Positions 11,858 through 23,745 of a stretch of 64,000 nucleotides of DNA are shown piece after piece. Where the stretch lies: assembly GCA_973895155.1 (NCBI GenBank), contig OZ316898.1, positions 14,322,001 through 14,386,000 of the forward strand. Direction: 5' to 3'. The notes under the pieces were generated by a model. That model had not been told where the DNA came from. It saw only the letters and a program-made list of their open reading frames with translations, and ran no database searches. Position 1 is the stretch's first letter. Every line of letters starts with the position of its first letter. A program made the translations under genes and the position numbers. Source of the stretch: Marsupella aquatica (Eukaryota > Marchantiophyta).

Positions 11858-13344
11858 TTGACCGTAGCTCACACCTCCCACTCTAAGTGTTCGATCCTCC
11901 TCTGTGCGAGCTCAGACAACTTCAGAATAAGTTTTACACGTTCGCGCCCGATAACATCATCCAAAACGTGGAAGTCCACAGGCCACCTGCGGATCTTCGT
12001 ACTACGTGGGAGAATTCTCTGTCAAATCCCATGCCACCTTGTGCGATATCCTGTAATGTGTTTTGGATTTGGTAGAAATTATTGGCAGCACTCGGAGTCA
12101 ATTCTTTTGATTGCAATAGTTTTTGCTTATGATTTGAGTTTGAAATGTGCTCGCAGGTCAAATACAGGGTTCTCGTATACTTCAAAGTGAAAGCAGATCT
12201 TACCTTACCCTTTACCACCCACTTCTTCCTTAGCCCGGGCTTACTAGTAAATATCCTACAGTACCATTTACGCATCCTTGAAACTCGTCATCGATTTCAC
12301 CGATCCCAAGGCTGGCCAGCCACCCCCTGTACACCGATCCTTAGAAACCAACTAAACCATATATCTTCTTCGTGTCCGGTGCGCTCTGATCGATGGAACA
12401 GGTATGAATCTGGATGTTCAATGATACAGACTCTGCGATCTATTTTCATGCAACATGCATCATTAATTATATATGGTATGTGGAATGTTTTGCAGGCTAC
12501 GCAGGTCATATGAAACAGGTAGAGCATTAATATCAGAGGAAGTGAAGAAGCGGATGTGACGTAGTTTGTTCTGCCGGTGCGAGGTATGTGAGGGGTATGT
12601 TTGGGGTATTTGTGGTTATGCTCGTTCCAACACTAATGTTACAAGGTTAGTATGAGAATGAACTCGGATATTTAGAACAGACCACACTTTTTGAGTCTTT
12701 GAGATTACAGTTGAAGCAATATACATCATGAGCGCCATGCTGACAAAGGTGTTGTGGCATCGTCCAAGGCCGATGCCTGTTTTGTGGCAACCGCCCGGGT
12801 TGCCTTGTCAGGTAACCAGGTTGCCAGTATGCTGTCCACCCCCCCTTGCCAACCGGTATGCAGTGGTAAGTTGTCGCAAAAGATAATTTTACGACCTATT
12901 TTACGCATATGGAAGTTGTCGTCTATTTTTTCATGATTACTTACTTCTTCATTGAGTTGCAGGCGTTGCCCCGGCCTTCAAAGCGCAAACTCCATTATTC
13001 ATGTACATACATTACCCATCAATTCTCCATAAATATAATGAACACCTACTGGAACAAGAACACATCTGCCATAAATGTATTGTTTGGGGTCACGTTGTTT
13101 TTACGGTTGTCTGTATGCTTGTGTTTTTTTTCCCTTCCTAGTCGTTGGGATCGATGGAGCCGCGGATCCGCCCAATGAGTTTCAGGTGTTTCTCTATTTT
13201 TTTGGTCTGTTGATGTCCGGAGATTGGGGAGGGGCCCTTACCCAATTCTCCGTGAACTATGATGACCCACTACATGATGTCGATGCGATCCGCAAAAGTG
13301 CTATAGTGGCTGAGTTCTACTTGTTGTCCTGTATCAGAGTTTGA
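11858..13344 (+). other. Possible exons of an unrecognised plus-strand gene
   Basis: Several open blocks are bounded by plausible splice signals. One (about 11887-12075) reads FDPPLCELRQLQNKFYTFAP and onward. One (about 12737-12868) ends at a GTAAGT donor. One runs from an acceptor at about 12969 and contains HICHKC. One from about 13143 to the TGA at 13344 contains LLMSGDWGGALTQFSVNYDD. The stretch at 12580-12610 carries the same GGGGTAT repeats found in the introns of the 17.7-27 kb unit. I could not join the blocks into a full frame and do not recognise a domain. It may belong to the same mobile assemblage as the genes to the right. Confidence 0.3.
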
Positions 13345-13743
13345 AGTTGGAAGTTTTCCTTGAGAAATTGCGCACAAATTGCAAAATGAAAAATTGCCGA
13401 GACCCATTCATCGATTAAACACTAGCCGAGACCCATTCATCGATTAAACACCAGCCGATTAACACCCAATTACTTTCTGGTACGTTTTAACAAATGCATC
13501 GTGGACATCACAACCTTCATTTAACAGATGCAGGTCCGAGCCCCCCTTTATTGCACATTGAAAATAAGTCGACCATTCACATACATACATTCTGGTCCCA
13601 CTTGCCCCACAAACCAAGCATACACGTTATGCCATATCAAACCAAAATGGCAGGTCATTGCATGGCCTGTAGGAACCTTACAAACTAAAAGACTCCTGCC
13701 CAAAATGCCAAACCGTCGTACGTTGTGCTTGCATCTGGTCACA

Positions 13744-14452
13744 TCAGATATGAGTTGCATCCAAACTATCAAGCAGGTCCTGCAATCTACATCTAACAGA
13801 ACTAAGCTGCGACGCCGTGGCCGGGTCTGAAGCATTAATAGATGATCTTGAAGATTCTGCTGTATGCCTCCCTCGTGCAGTATGATAACTTGAAGGTACA
13901 CTGTCTGTCTTCAACTTCGTCTTCCGTGGAGTGACAGAAGTAGGCACCACAGAATGCAAGATCTCACAGTCATCATCGCTTACAGGTGACAAGGAATTAA
14001 TAATGGCCTCACCGTCTTTGCAGCGGATCACTACGTCCACACATTCCATCTTTGTTGTAGCTCTATGGACAGTAGCAAACTGGACAAAGTCTTACTTCTC
14101 GCTAAAATCCTGCGGAGGCATCCCTATGAGATCAGTCGCTGCATCAAAAATCTTAGCTCGCACTGGAGGGAAGTGTGGCCCGATAGTAGAGTCAACCAGG
14201 AACACCTCAAAACGATACCTTTCTGTCCAGGTCCCAGCAGCAACCGAATTATGGGGACATCGACTTGACCCTTCAACAGTGCGATTACACATCCACCCAG
14301 GTGTCACGAAGCGAGTACATCCATGGTATAGAAACTTCCACGGAAAATCGATTGGAGCATCAAAATTGACCACAAAAACCCTCATTGATGGGAAGGTCCT
14401 CGTTTCTCCAGCATTGCAGCAGCCAACGACATCTTTAAGTGTGGCCATGTCT
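13744..14452 (-). pseudogene. RPA70 C-terminal (DBD-C-like) OB-fold fragment, one in-frame stop
   Basis: The exon follows an acceptor at 14453 and reads from ATG 14448. It shows an N-terminal strand (MRVFVVNFDAPIDFPW), a putative zinc-binding set YHGC..GWMCN..SSRCPH, then ERYRFEVFLVDST and AKIFDAATDLIGMPPQDF. That order (zinc ribbon, RYR strand, DxT, FD..A..LIG) is what is known for the RPA1 C-terminal single-strand DNA-binding domain. TAA at 14094-14092 interrupts the frame, but the frame then continues FVQFATVHRATTKMECVDVVI, as expected for the next strand, to the stop at 13746-13744. Alternatively a 33-nt intron removes the stop. DBD-A/B and DBD-F regions are absent here. Such RPA-like proteins are common in plant mobile elements. 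A host RPA paralogue fragment is the alternative. Confidence 0.5.
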
Positions 14453-15436
14453 CTGAAAAGAGCCGCCCAGCAGAAATCCAAACAATAGTGGCGAAGGGCA
14501 GGCACTCAGCCGGGTGCAAGCACTACTCAGGAAGGGACGAATACCGATCTGCAATGGTTGCGAATCAAATGACAAGCCGGACTGCAGAACACTCGACAAA
14601 TTGTGCAGAGGGATCACTAGATAAGTAAATTATCGTGGGGCGCAAAGTGAATGCAAGTAGAGGATCCAGAAGGGAGACCCGGAGTTTAGGGCCGAGTTTT
14701 GGGAGACGTTGATTTTACGGGGACGTTGACTCTACAGAAGCGGAGCTTTGGGAGACGTTCATTTTAGAGAGACGCGGAGTTTTTCTCTTGGGAGACATGG
14801 CGGACACTTTGTGTACTTGGGCACGTTTTAATGGAGTAAATATGCGGCAAAATAAATCAAATAAAAAAAGACTTTGTCTCCTTCCGTTCTAAATTTCTCA
14901 CCCTTCCCCTAACATAAATCTGAGTTTTCATTTTCTGAAGGCATTGGCTGAACTTGTGGGAGCTTTCCTTACATACATTGAATCTTATAGAGGTTGCTAT
15001 ATGGCTGAACTTGTGATGAGGGGCCTAAAACAGGGCCCATAATAATGTCTACAATACTTTGTCATTGCCATGTGCCACATGTTTCAAATGTTGGATCTAG
15101 GCCCTTATATTGCCAGTTATATGGACCATTGGCACACTTTATGTCACATCATGATGACTTACAAGGGGAGAGTTTTTAACACATTTTCCTGCTTTTAAGG
15201 TGAAGTTATAAGGGTTTTTGAAGAGGAGGGACACAAAAGCATTGGGTGAGGCAGGGGTCATTTTGCTTTTTAAAACTCTATTTTCTTTTCTTTAGGGGGG
15301 GGGGGGGGGGGGTCATCACGCACTTAGTATATATTATTACATAAATATGAGAAACATAAAAATAAGATTGGAAATGATTATCATTTCCTTGCCAAGTCCT
15401 GTGAAACGCGACCAAACATACAGCTAGGCAGGCGTA
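14453..15436. other. Non-coding stretch with degenerate TTTTGGGAGACG repeats and a G18 run
   Basis: The segment 14690-14800 contains three or four degenerate copies of a unit like TTTTGGGAGACGTTGATTTTA. A run of 18 G residues lies at 15295-15312. Nothing coding was recognised; upstream exons of the RPA-like gene could lie here but were not found. Confidence 0.4.
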
Positions 15437-15910
15437 TTAATTAATTTAAGGATGAAACATGGAGGTAGCTCAGGGTGGGTGGGGGTGGGGGTCACTTCCA
15501 CCCATTAAATGTTCACATCATGTGCAAATGATCAAAGTAAGGGGCCTTTTATGCATTACCCTAACCCTAAACCCTAAGACTTGCGCACGTACATATATGC
15601 ATGCATGCATATGTGGAAGGTTAATTAATTTAAGGATGAAGTATGGAGGTAGCTCAGGGTGGGTGGGGGTGCGGGTCACTTCCACAAATTAAATGTTCAC
15701 ATCAAGTGCAAATGATCGAAGTAAGGGGCCTTTTATTCATTACCCTAACCCTAAACCCTAAACCCTAAGACTTGCGCACATATATGCATGCATGCATATG
15801 TGGAAGGTTAATTAATTTAAGGATTATGGAGGTAGCTCAGGGTGGGTGGGGGTGCCGGTCACTTCCACAAATTAAATGTTCACATCATGTGCACCAAAGT
15901 ATGGGGCGTT
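15437..15910 (+). repeat. Short satellite array (184-187 bp units) with interstitial telomere motifs
   Basis: Units begin TTAATTAATTTAAGGAT at 15437, 15621 and 15808; the third is truncated at about 15910. Each full unit has GGTGGGTGGGGGTG..GTCACTTCCAC, a short AT-rich part, then CCCTAACCCTAAACCCTAA (one extra CCCTAAA in unit 2), and an ATGCATGCATGCAT run. The telomere motif is the plant type. The GGGGGTCACTTCCAC part and the 40 bases after it resemble the 5' end of the TIR element described at 30678, 42611 and 48045. Confidence 0.85.
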
Positions 15911-17735
15911 TCAGTCATTATTAATTTGTAAGGAAGTGCTTAGAAGTAGGGATGAAGTAAGGGGGTAACAATTCAAAAAGTCCCACTTTTCATCACACAA
16001 TTCATTGGTTGCCACATGTCAATAAATGATTGGTGGGTTTTGTGACCTTCCTATTCCTTTTTGAGAGAGTGATTAAATCAACATGCATGTTCGCAGATGC
16101 ATGTATAACAAGTTCCGTGATCCTAAGGTGAACTTGGGAGGTAGCTAGGTAGGTACCAATTGTCTCAGTCCCTTAACAATAGAACTTATAAAGCGCCAAC
16201 TACAAGGTAGATCATGTGGATGAGAAAACTCATGACCAGTATGTCAAATAATAAGCATGTATGCCATTTGTCATGATTTATACGTACTATCCTCTATTCA
16301 TGTTTGTGCAAAGAACAGGTAATGAAGGCTAGCTAGTATGATATGTCAATGGAAGGGTAATTTAAGGATTAATAATCCGTAATCTAAGGATTTTGAAGGT
16401 TGACCATCATTAACAAGTGTGACACTATATAAGAAGTGATCAAGAGTAAATACATGCCATTCTATATTCAAGTAAGTTAGATTACTTTTGGTGACAAGCA
16501 GATAGACTCTGAATTGATGTGTGTAACTTAACATTTTACAAATGAAGCTCAATTACATTTCAAAATTTATTAAAGTTTGACGAATTGAAAAGCGGATTAT
16601 GTACGTATTTATAAAATCAAAATCAAAGTAGAATCCCTCGGCCCTCCCTCTTTTGCTACATGAAGTGAACCCCCCTGAGAACAAACCCCCCCCCACCCCC
16701 CATGTATATCGTTTGATGCATTAAAAATGCCTTGTTATGCATGTAAAAACATTACTTATCCTATCACATTAGATCCTTTTGTAAATTAGTACTAGAAAAT
16801 TATTGTTCTTCCTGTGTTAATTTGTCTAAAACTCTGGTAGCTTATAGACTTCATGAAGGTAAACAAACTAGTACTAAAATGAATTAACAAAGGGAATATT
16901 AGGCTACACTATATCCCTAGAGGAATATTCCATAGTCTACATTACTTATTTAAACTTCAATATATTGCGCCATTACTCTATCTTCATTTAAGAAGGGGGT
17001 ATCAACCAATGACCTATTTTCAAATGGTACATTGGGGGTCCTTAACCCCAAAACAAATTGACATGAGCACGTAAGATTGAGGCAGCAGGGTATTTCAGGG
17101 TCACACAATAATTAGTATGTGTGACACTAATCTTGTGACATTTGAGATGGCTGATGTCGTGGCCAGCCCCTATAACCAGCTGGTATGCATTTGGTGAACT
17201 GGAATGCCATTAAAAAGCTTGGATGACAATTCTATTTACATAGACCATATTGTAAGAAAGGATGGGTCGGATACAAAATAAATAAAGACCTAGACAGGGC
17301 CCAACAACAATTTCAATGTCCCAACAATAATAAAAAACATGCACTTTGAACCAAAAATGTCAATAAACTCCCGGAGTAAGCTGCCCAAGAAAGAAAACCA
17401 TACACATGAACTTCAAATTTGAATAGCATAAGCATGAATTCAACATGGTGAGTGACTGCCTTAGAGGGATTAGAGGCAGTGGCCCCGGGCTTGCAGGGTC
17501 AACGATAAGGTTTCCCACCTACTGTAGCACATTCGCTCACATGCAACAAGGATGTTTGAATGCTTTCTCGGAGTCATGAATGCCATGGGCCCCACCTAAT
17601 TATGCACAGTATTCAACATAATAATGAACTTCTCCAATCGTCCTTCCGACAATCCCACCGCACACATCCACCTCCTGAGGAATTCTGAATCGACTTCGTT
17701 GCAATATTTTGTACACAGGAACGATAGTGTGCACC
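15911..17735. other. Non-coding, AT-rich stretch upstream of the transposase
   Basis: No coding sequence was recognised. There is a C-rich run near 16687-16702. If the transposase unit has a left terminus it should lie here, but no terminal inverted repeat matching the 27-28 kb side could be found by eye. Confidence 0.35.
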
Positions 17736-20700
17736 ATGACGCCAGAACCGAAGGAACGATGCACCTGTCAGTACAAATGTTCGCGCTTACGGGATGGGTA
17801 TGATTTTGTGAGCCCAAGGAATCGAAGACGACATGCAAACTATGACAAGACAGGCAGGGTCATTCCTGCAAAGTTTTTAGTGGACCGTGGGCATCCGGAT
17901 GGCCATGGCCTATCGCATCAAGACGGTCATTCTGCCAGCTTCTTAGGTGTTCAAATGTCCCGACAAGAACACAGATATACAGCCCCAACTTTGTTGTACA
18001 GGGCACTTACAGGAGGAGACGGGAATGATGACGTTGGAAGAAACGATTTGCAGGACCTGGATGTTGATGGGATTGGTCAGACGCTTCCCATGCAGTATGG
18101 TATCCACATAATGCCTCGAAGAATACTGACCGTGGACGAAGCAATTTATCGACAGACTTGGAGATTACAATCAATGCTTGACGAGGCTAAAATGCCTCAG
18201 GCATTGCAGGATAGCATTTTGAAAATGCTATTCGGGAAGATTCAGATTCCCCCATCTACAAATTTGACACCTTCACCCGACCCTCCATCCGACATGGCAA
18301 ATGTAGGACTGGGCGCACTCCTAAGGCACGTTGGTGTGATGTGGGACGGAGGACGCCATGGAATTGATGCATTGTCATCATTCAAGGGTTTGTGTGGCAC
18401 GTTTGAGGCATATGGTATGCCAAAAATGCAGCGGTGGAGAATGTGTATTGGACAGAAGCCAAACTGGCATGCTCCCGTAGTCCTACCGCCGTCGCACCAA
18501 GATGACTACAATGTCTGAACTGGACTGAAGTGCAGTTGTTCAATCGCAGGGACGAAGTGGCATCTAGCCAGGGATTGTTTGCGTTGTTCGGAACGTTGCC
18601 CATTGGATGGTTGCAGCACGGCTCGCAAGGAGATGCTCCGGTTTGAATATTTCCCCATTGGTCCCATGTTGCGGAAGTTATGTAGCAGTCGATCTGTTTG
18701 TCATGAGTTCCAGGCAATGTGGAGGGACAAAGATAAGTGGTTTAAGAAGGATTCCATGCCCAGACCTGTGTACAAGGAATGGGGGGATGGCTACCGTGCT
18801 TCCGAGCTATCCTACTTTTGGGACACTGGCACACAGTTTGAGATTCCCGTGTTATGCCGAAACTGTTATGCTTGCTATTCAACAACACCAAATAAATGTC
18901 CTGAGTTGTTGGATACTGCCAACTGGGATAATGTCAGCAAACAATACGACTTCCAATGCTCAGATTGTGGATCTCGAGTCACGGCCCCGAAACAATTTGC
19001 AAAGGTTAGTGATTTCTTCTTGCGTTACTGTTGTTGCGCACTTTTGTATGACCAGGGTATGGTCTGGGTATTTTTAGGGTATTTATGGGTTATGATAGAG
19101 TAACTTTTGTCTAACTAGTGTGACCCACCGCATGCAGGGTGATCCCCAAAATATTGCACTCATGGCACACTGGGATGGATTTCAGTCTGCCAAGACTGCC
19201 CACAAAAGCACCTGGACTGTAGAGGTCCAAGTTTTAAGCGCCGGGTCTCAAACCAAAATTCCACCTATCCCTGTTCTTTTTATCCCGCCATGTGATGACG
19301 ACGACGTAGGAAAAAAAAGCTGAAATGCTTGGATGCTTTCTTAGAACCATTCATAAGAGAACTGGAGGAGTTGTTTGTGGATGGGATAGAGGTGGATTAC
19401 AATTACCCTGTGGAATTATTGGCTGAAGAGGATAATGTACCGAATGACTCCAGGTGTGTGCTACGAGCACTGTTAGCAGTTTTCACTGGAGATCATCCCG
19501 CACAATGTAAATTTGGGGGCTGGAATGTTACAGGTTATTCCGCTTGTAGGAATTGTAAAATGAGCACTCGATGGATGAAGTGCAAGTTTGATCATCCTCG
19601 AAAGGAGACTGACCAATCACAACCCCGAGGTTTTCTGGGAAGGGCTGTGTATGACAACAATAGGATGCAGATGAGATATCCACCACCTACACGGAAAATT
19701 GAAGAGGTGAGGGAGGCGGCCAGGAACGTGACCAGGGCAGGAACAACTGCAGAGAGGATGAAGATAAGCAGGGAGTTCACGCGATTCATATTGTATTGTC
19801 TGCCTCATATCCTCCAACAGATGGACATTAGTGTCCACTCTGACCTTGGGACGCTTGGGATTCTTTTGGTAGAGATTGCACGCCTCTTTTATATCAAAAG
19901 TAGACAAGAGGGTTGGACTACAGCCACATTGAAAAAAGGCAGGTCTCTACTGGCTTCTTGGAGAGTTCGCTCAGAAGAGGCTTGGGGCCCAAATGGAGCA
20001 ATTCTAGAGCATGTTGCTGGTGAGTCATTTTGTTTACACTTGCTACATGACCATGATGACAGTGGGTATTCATTGTTGGTCGATCCATCATTGCACTAAG
20101 GTGATTTTCTAATCCCAATGTGTTTTGATCCCAATTTTTAGGGAGCGGAGAGATATTTGATGGGATAGAACGACATGGCCCACACTATGTTTATTGGTGC
20201 TACCACTTTGAGAGGATGGTATCAGACTATGGACGCACCAGAACAAATCAGAAGGACCAGGAAGTCACTTATTCTCTTCATTTTGCACGACGCTTTTTCA
20301 CAAAAATATCGTCGTACATTTGGGAAGATGACGATGGACTTTTCCCTCATCAGAGGGCTTTGGAGAAAGTTCATGCATCCCTGCGTGTACCTGCAGAGCA
20401 TCGTAAGGAGCACAGGTGCAGAGTCACTATACCACCATCTGAATGCCCACACTGGCACGGGAATTCGGTGCCAATAGTTTCAAGTCAAATTCTAGCGATG
20501 GAATTGTGGGATAGTATGATATCCTCTATGGAGTCATATGGTTGCAAGCACATGTTGTTGAGCAAAGGGGTTGGCATAGGCTCAAACAGGAAGCTGACAA
20601 AGAAACTGGGGCTGTCCGCCAGGATGTCATTGAAGCAGCATTGGACAGATGTTGGAGTATTCAACATCAGTGAGGACCACGAGATTAGTGAATCTTGCAC

Positions 20701-21373
20701 TCCATTGCGATCAGCTGTGTGGAGAGCTGAAGTGTACAGGCCTGGCGATCACGTTGTTGTACTGGTAGATGGGAGTACAGATGCTTCACATCCTCAAAAC
20801 TGGAAAGCAGTACTCCAAAAGATTTTCATGCACGAATTCGATGGCCACATGGACATATTCTTTGAGGCGGATTGGTATAAACAACAGTATACACAGGATC
20901 CTCGGCGAAATTTATTGTCTTGGGAACGAGATGAGTATTCCCTGTTTACTCTTTTGGAACCAAAAGTATATCACGCACATGGCAACAACTGTAGGCCTAT
21001 GTCAAGAATTCTACACAAGTTCTTCCCAATTCGAAGAGGCGGGAGGGAGGTTGTAGCCTTGGAGATTGGAGATACTTTAGCACGGGAACTCCCTACCACA
21101 ATTGCAAACTGCCCTCCTTTCCCAGAGGTAGGGGACATAATGATTGCAATAGCGGACTCACTTTCTGTCCCTGACCTGTGTGTTGTAAGGGAAGTCCTCC
21201 TTCCCAGGCGCGATGCGGCAACGGAAATGCAAGCGGGGGATGTAGGAGTGGACGGTGCTTCTGACGGGGAGAAGGAGGAGGAGGAGGGAGGGGATGACAT
21301 GGCAGAATCGCACAATGCAAATGATAATGAGAAGGACCTCAGGAAGGTTGGTGTGAGCTGGTTGTCTGTATAG
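17736..21373 (+). pseudogene. Tnp2/CACTA-like transposase (Plavaka-type), with a stop and a frameshift
   Basis: Reading starts at ATG 17736. The N-terminal CTCQYKC and a following RRRH resemble the zinc-binding start of Tnp2-type transposases. TGA at 18516-18518 interrupts the frame, which continues with Cys-rich CSERCP, YFPIGPML and EWGDGYRASELSYFW. Intron 19005-19137 is phase 0. The next exon has HWDGFQSAKTA, probably carrying a first catalytic Asp, then needs a -1 shift at A8 (19311-19318) to reach LKCLDAFLEPFIRELEELF, FGGWNVTGYSACRNC and a helical block with AWGPNGAILEHVAG. Intron 20020-20141 (phase 1) leads to YVYWCYHFERM and an acidic tail. These landmarks match the Tnp2 family as known in plants and fungi. 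It lies 0.9 kb upstream of the SNF2 unit on the same strand. It is inactive as read. Confidence 0.75.
19311..19318 (+). other. A8 run at the transposase frame change
   Basis: The zero frame reads GGA AAA AAA AGC TGA. The run fits the A AAAAAA slippery layout, with a zero-frame stop one codon after it. The -1 frame continues at once into conserved transposase sequence. Either one A has been lost or this is a recoding/slippage site. Confidence 0.6.
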
Positions 21374-22266
21374 GGTTCTCGGTCAAGTTGCCCAATCTAC
21401 AAGGCAGCGTCACAAATTGATGAACACATCACCTTTCAAAGATTAGTTGCGTTGAGGCTTGATTTTCGTGCAATTGGACTTCACCATGGTATCCCTGTAC
21501 GGTGGAATACCGTATATTAATACCATGGAAAGTCCCAAGTACGACAAAAAGAAAGATACTATGGGATATGACAACACTTGAGAGGCGCCGTTTTGTCAAT
21601 AACTGAATACTGACCAGGATGCAGACCGTAGGATGTGTGAGATGCAGGTCAGACGTGAGCCTGTGATGGTGACGCTATGGTGCTTCGCACGGGGTATGAT
21701 CGGGGACGGCACGGGTCACGAATATCATTGGATTCTGGGTCGGACGTGACATAATGGATGGGTATTACCAGGTTACTTGCGAACGTGATAAAATGTACGT
21801 TGGGGTAGTGAAAGGGCGGTGCCACCGATCGGAGATAGAATCTTTGTTGTGAGATCTACTACTGAAACTGCAGTGACTAAATGATGCATGCCACTGCGCA
21901 CATGAACGCCCTATGAGGAATTCCTTATAAGCTTTGGGCAATGGTGCGAGCTCCTGAGCTCCAGTCTTTGATTGTGTAGGTTTCGTAGATCTTTGTGGCT
22001 GACAAGTCTGCCATTGGATAACACTTGGGGTGTTAGCGACGGAAGCAAGTATTGACGAGCGCGGGGTGACGTTGGAGGATTGGTGAAAGTATGGTTCGTT
22101 GACATGATCATCCAGCGCCGGTCGCATTGTTGATGCAGAGCGACGAGGATATCACAGATCGTATGTACCCCTCTTTCACTCAACTCCTTTGGTTCTTAAT
22201 TCCGCATGAAGTATATTGATCGATTGTTAGAATGGCGCAACTAAGGCCTGCTTTGTTTGTAAAGTC
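21374..22266. other. Spacer between transposase and SNF2 unit
   Basis: No coding sequence was recognised. A hairpin lies at 21484-21528: CCATGGTAT pairs with ATACCATGG, and ACGGT/ACCGT pair inside the loop. The promoter of the downstream unit may be here, but no clear TATA element was assigned. Confidence 0.35.
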
Positions 22267-23010
22267 GTGACGGAGACGATTTGGAAGTCATGCTCGGGGA
22301 GGGTAATACGGCATTATCTAGGGATGGCCCCTGCAGACCATAATTTAGCTAGAAAAGCTGGTTTGGTTCCATGTTTTGAACTCGACTGGCCCAGAGTTGC
22401 AATTCCTGCTGTAAAGGAGTTCGTAGTAGGGTATGATCAAGGTCGAAACTGTGTGTCATTTCGGGGTGCAACTCACACATTCAACAGAGAGGTATTGCGA
22501 GCTGCATTTGCTTTTCCGTCTGGAGAATGGGCCCGATTTAAACCTGGGTTGGTCCAAGGTCAACTAAATTCCATGTTTTCTGCCAAGACGAAAGGCAACC
22601 CATACAGTCTAGACAAAATCACTGCGCCATATATGCAGTGGTGTGGGATAATCAAGGCGATTTCTGAATTGCTCTCAGGCAAGAGCAAACCCACTCAGGT
22701 CACCTCAAAAGACATGTGGGTATACTGGGTGTATTGGTGGGATACGATTAGGGTACGTGATCGTTTTAGAGGAGCTGAAACTCCCGTGGTGAAGCCCGAT
22801 TGGGCACATTTGGTGTACGATAATCTGATGAGTGAGATCCTCAGGTTAAAGTCACACCTATCGAAGAATGGTGTCGTAGACAAACGACTTCCTTGCTACT
22901 GTGGCACTGCTATAACGCAGATTCTTGTACACTACGGGTATTCGCTGGAGGAGCTTATGGTCGAACAACACGAAGATGATCATGAGGAGGACGACAAGGA
23001 GAAAGGGGAC

Positions 23011-23160
23011 AATGGCTCACAAGAGGACGAGGAAGGGGAGGCTGGCTCAAAAGAGGACAAGGACAGGGACAGTGGCTCATAGGAGGACGAGGAAGGGGAT
23101 GACGGATCACGAGAGGACGAGGAAGGAGAAGATGGCTCACGAGAGGACGAGGAAGGGGAT
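23011..23160 (+). repeat. Five 30-bp units coding an acidic decapeptide
   Basis: Five head-to-tail 30-bp units of the form GGCTCACRAGAGGACGAGGA with phase kept. They code a GS..EDEEGE-type acidic repeat. Unit 3 carries the TAG at 23080-23082 where its neighbours have CAA, AAA or CGA. Confidence 0.85.
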
Positions 23161-23601
23161 GGTGCGTCTGACGGTGAGGGGCAGCCATCAGAGGTTGCGC
23201 CCCAATTCTCCAGGGATGAACAGAAATGTCCTCAGGGTGAGCACAAATCGCCGCCCTCTGTGCCAGAGTGCATGCGTGTTCTATCACAGCACATACGTGC
23301 GCTAGAGGTTGATCTTGCAGAAAAATCGGACATGCTACGAGAAGCAGTGGAGAATCATAAAAAATTGGTCCTCAATTTGATGAAAGAAAACGACAGACAG
23401 AGAGTCCGCATATTAGAATTGGAAAGGCAGGTTGGGTTGCATTTAGAACAAGTTGGCAGTGAGACATCGAGTGGAGAAGGTGAGAGCGGAGGTGACGAGA
23501 GATGTTGTGAGGTTCTGGTAGGTCTTGGTGCCAGGGTACATGCAGGTTATGATGCAGAGGCATCACAATGTAGCCCAATTTCAGAGTTACCGCCAGTTTC
23601 T

Positions 23602-23745
23602 GGTGTTCCAGCTATAGTAGAGGTACCAGCAGCAGCACCAGCAGAAGCAGGTACTTTCCCATTTTATTATCCTGGTGTTCCAGCTATAGTAGAGGTACCA
23701 GTAGCAGCACTAGCAGAAGCAGGTACTTTCCCAATTCATTATCCT
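23602..23745 (+). repeat. Two 72-bp coding repeats
   Basis: Units start at 23602 and 23674 with few differences and keep the frame. They encode an Ala/Pro/Val-rich 24-residue segment beginning GVPAIVEVP. They lie between the coiled coil and the Glu-rich stretch of the SNF2 fusion protein. Confidence 0.85.

Noticed and set aside
15540-15780. True chromosome end
   Set aside because: The CCCTAA motifs are only two to four units long, lie inside a satellite unit and have unique sequence on both sides.
18516-18518. Programmed stop-codon readthrough in the transposase
   Set aside because: The frame does continue after TGA, but neighbouring genes show random nonsense changes too, so simple decay is the better reading.
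22267-22323. Start of the SNF2-fusion gene at the GTG at 22267
   Set aside because: GTG is not a normal eukaryotic start; the first in-frame ATG is 22324, and an upstream spliced exon is also possible.
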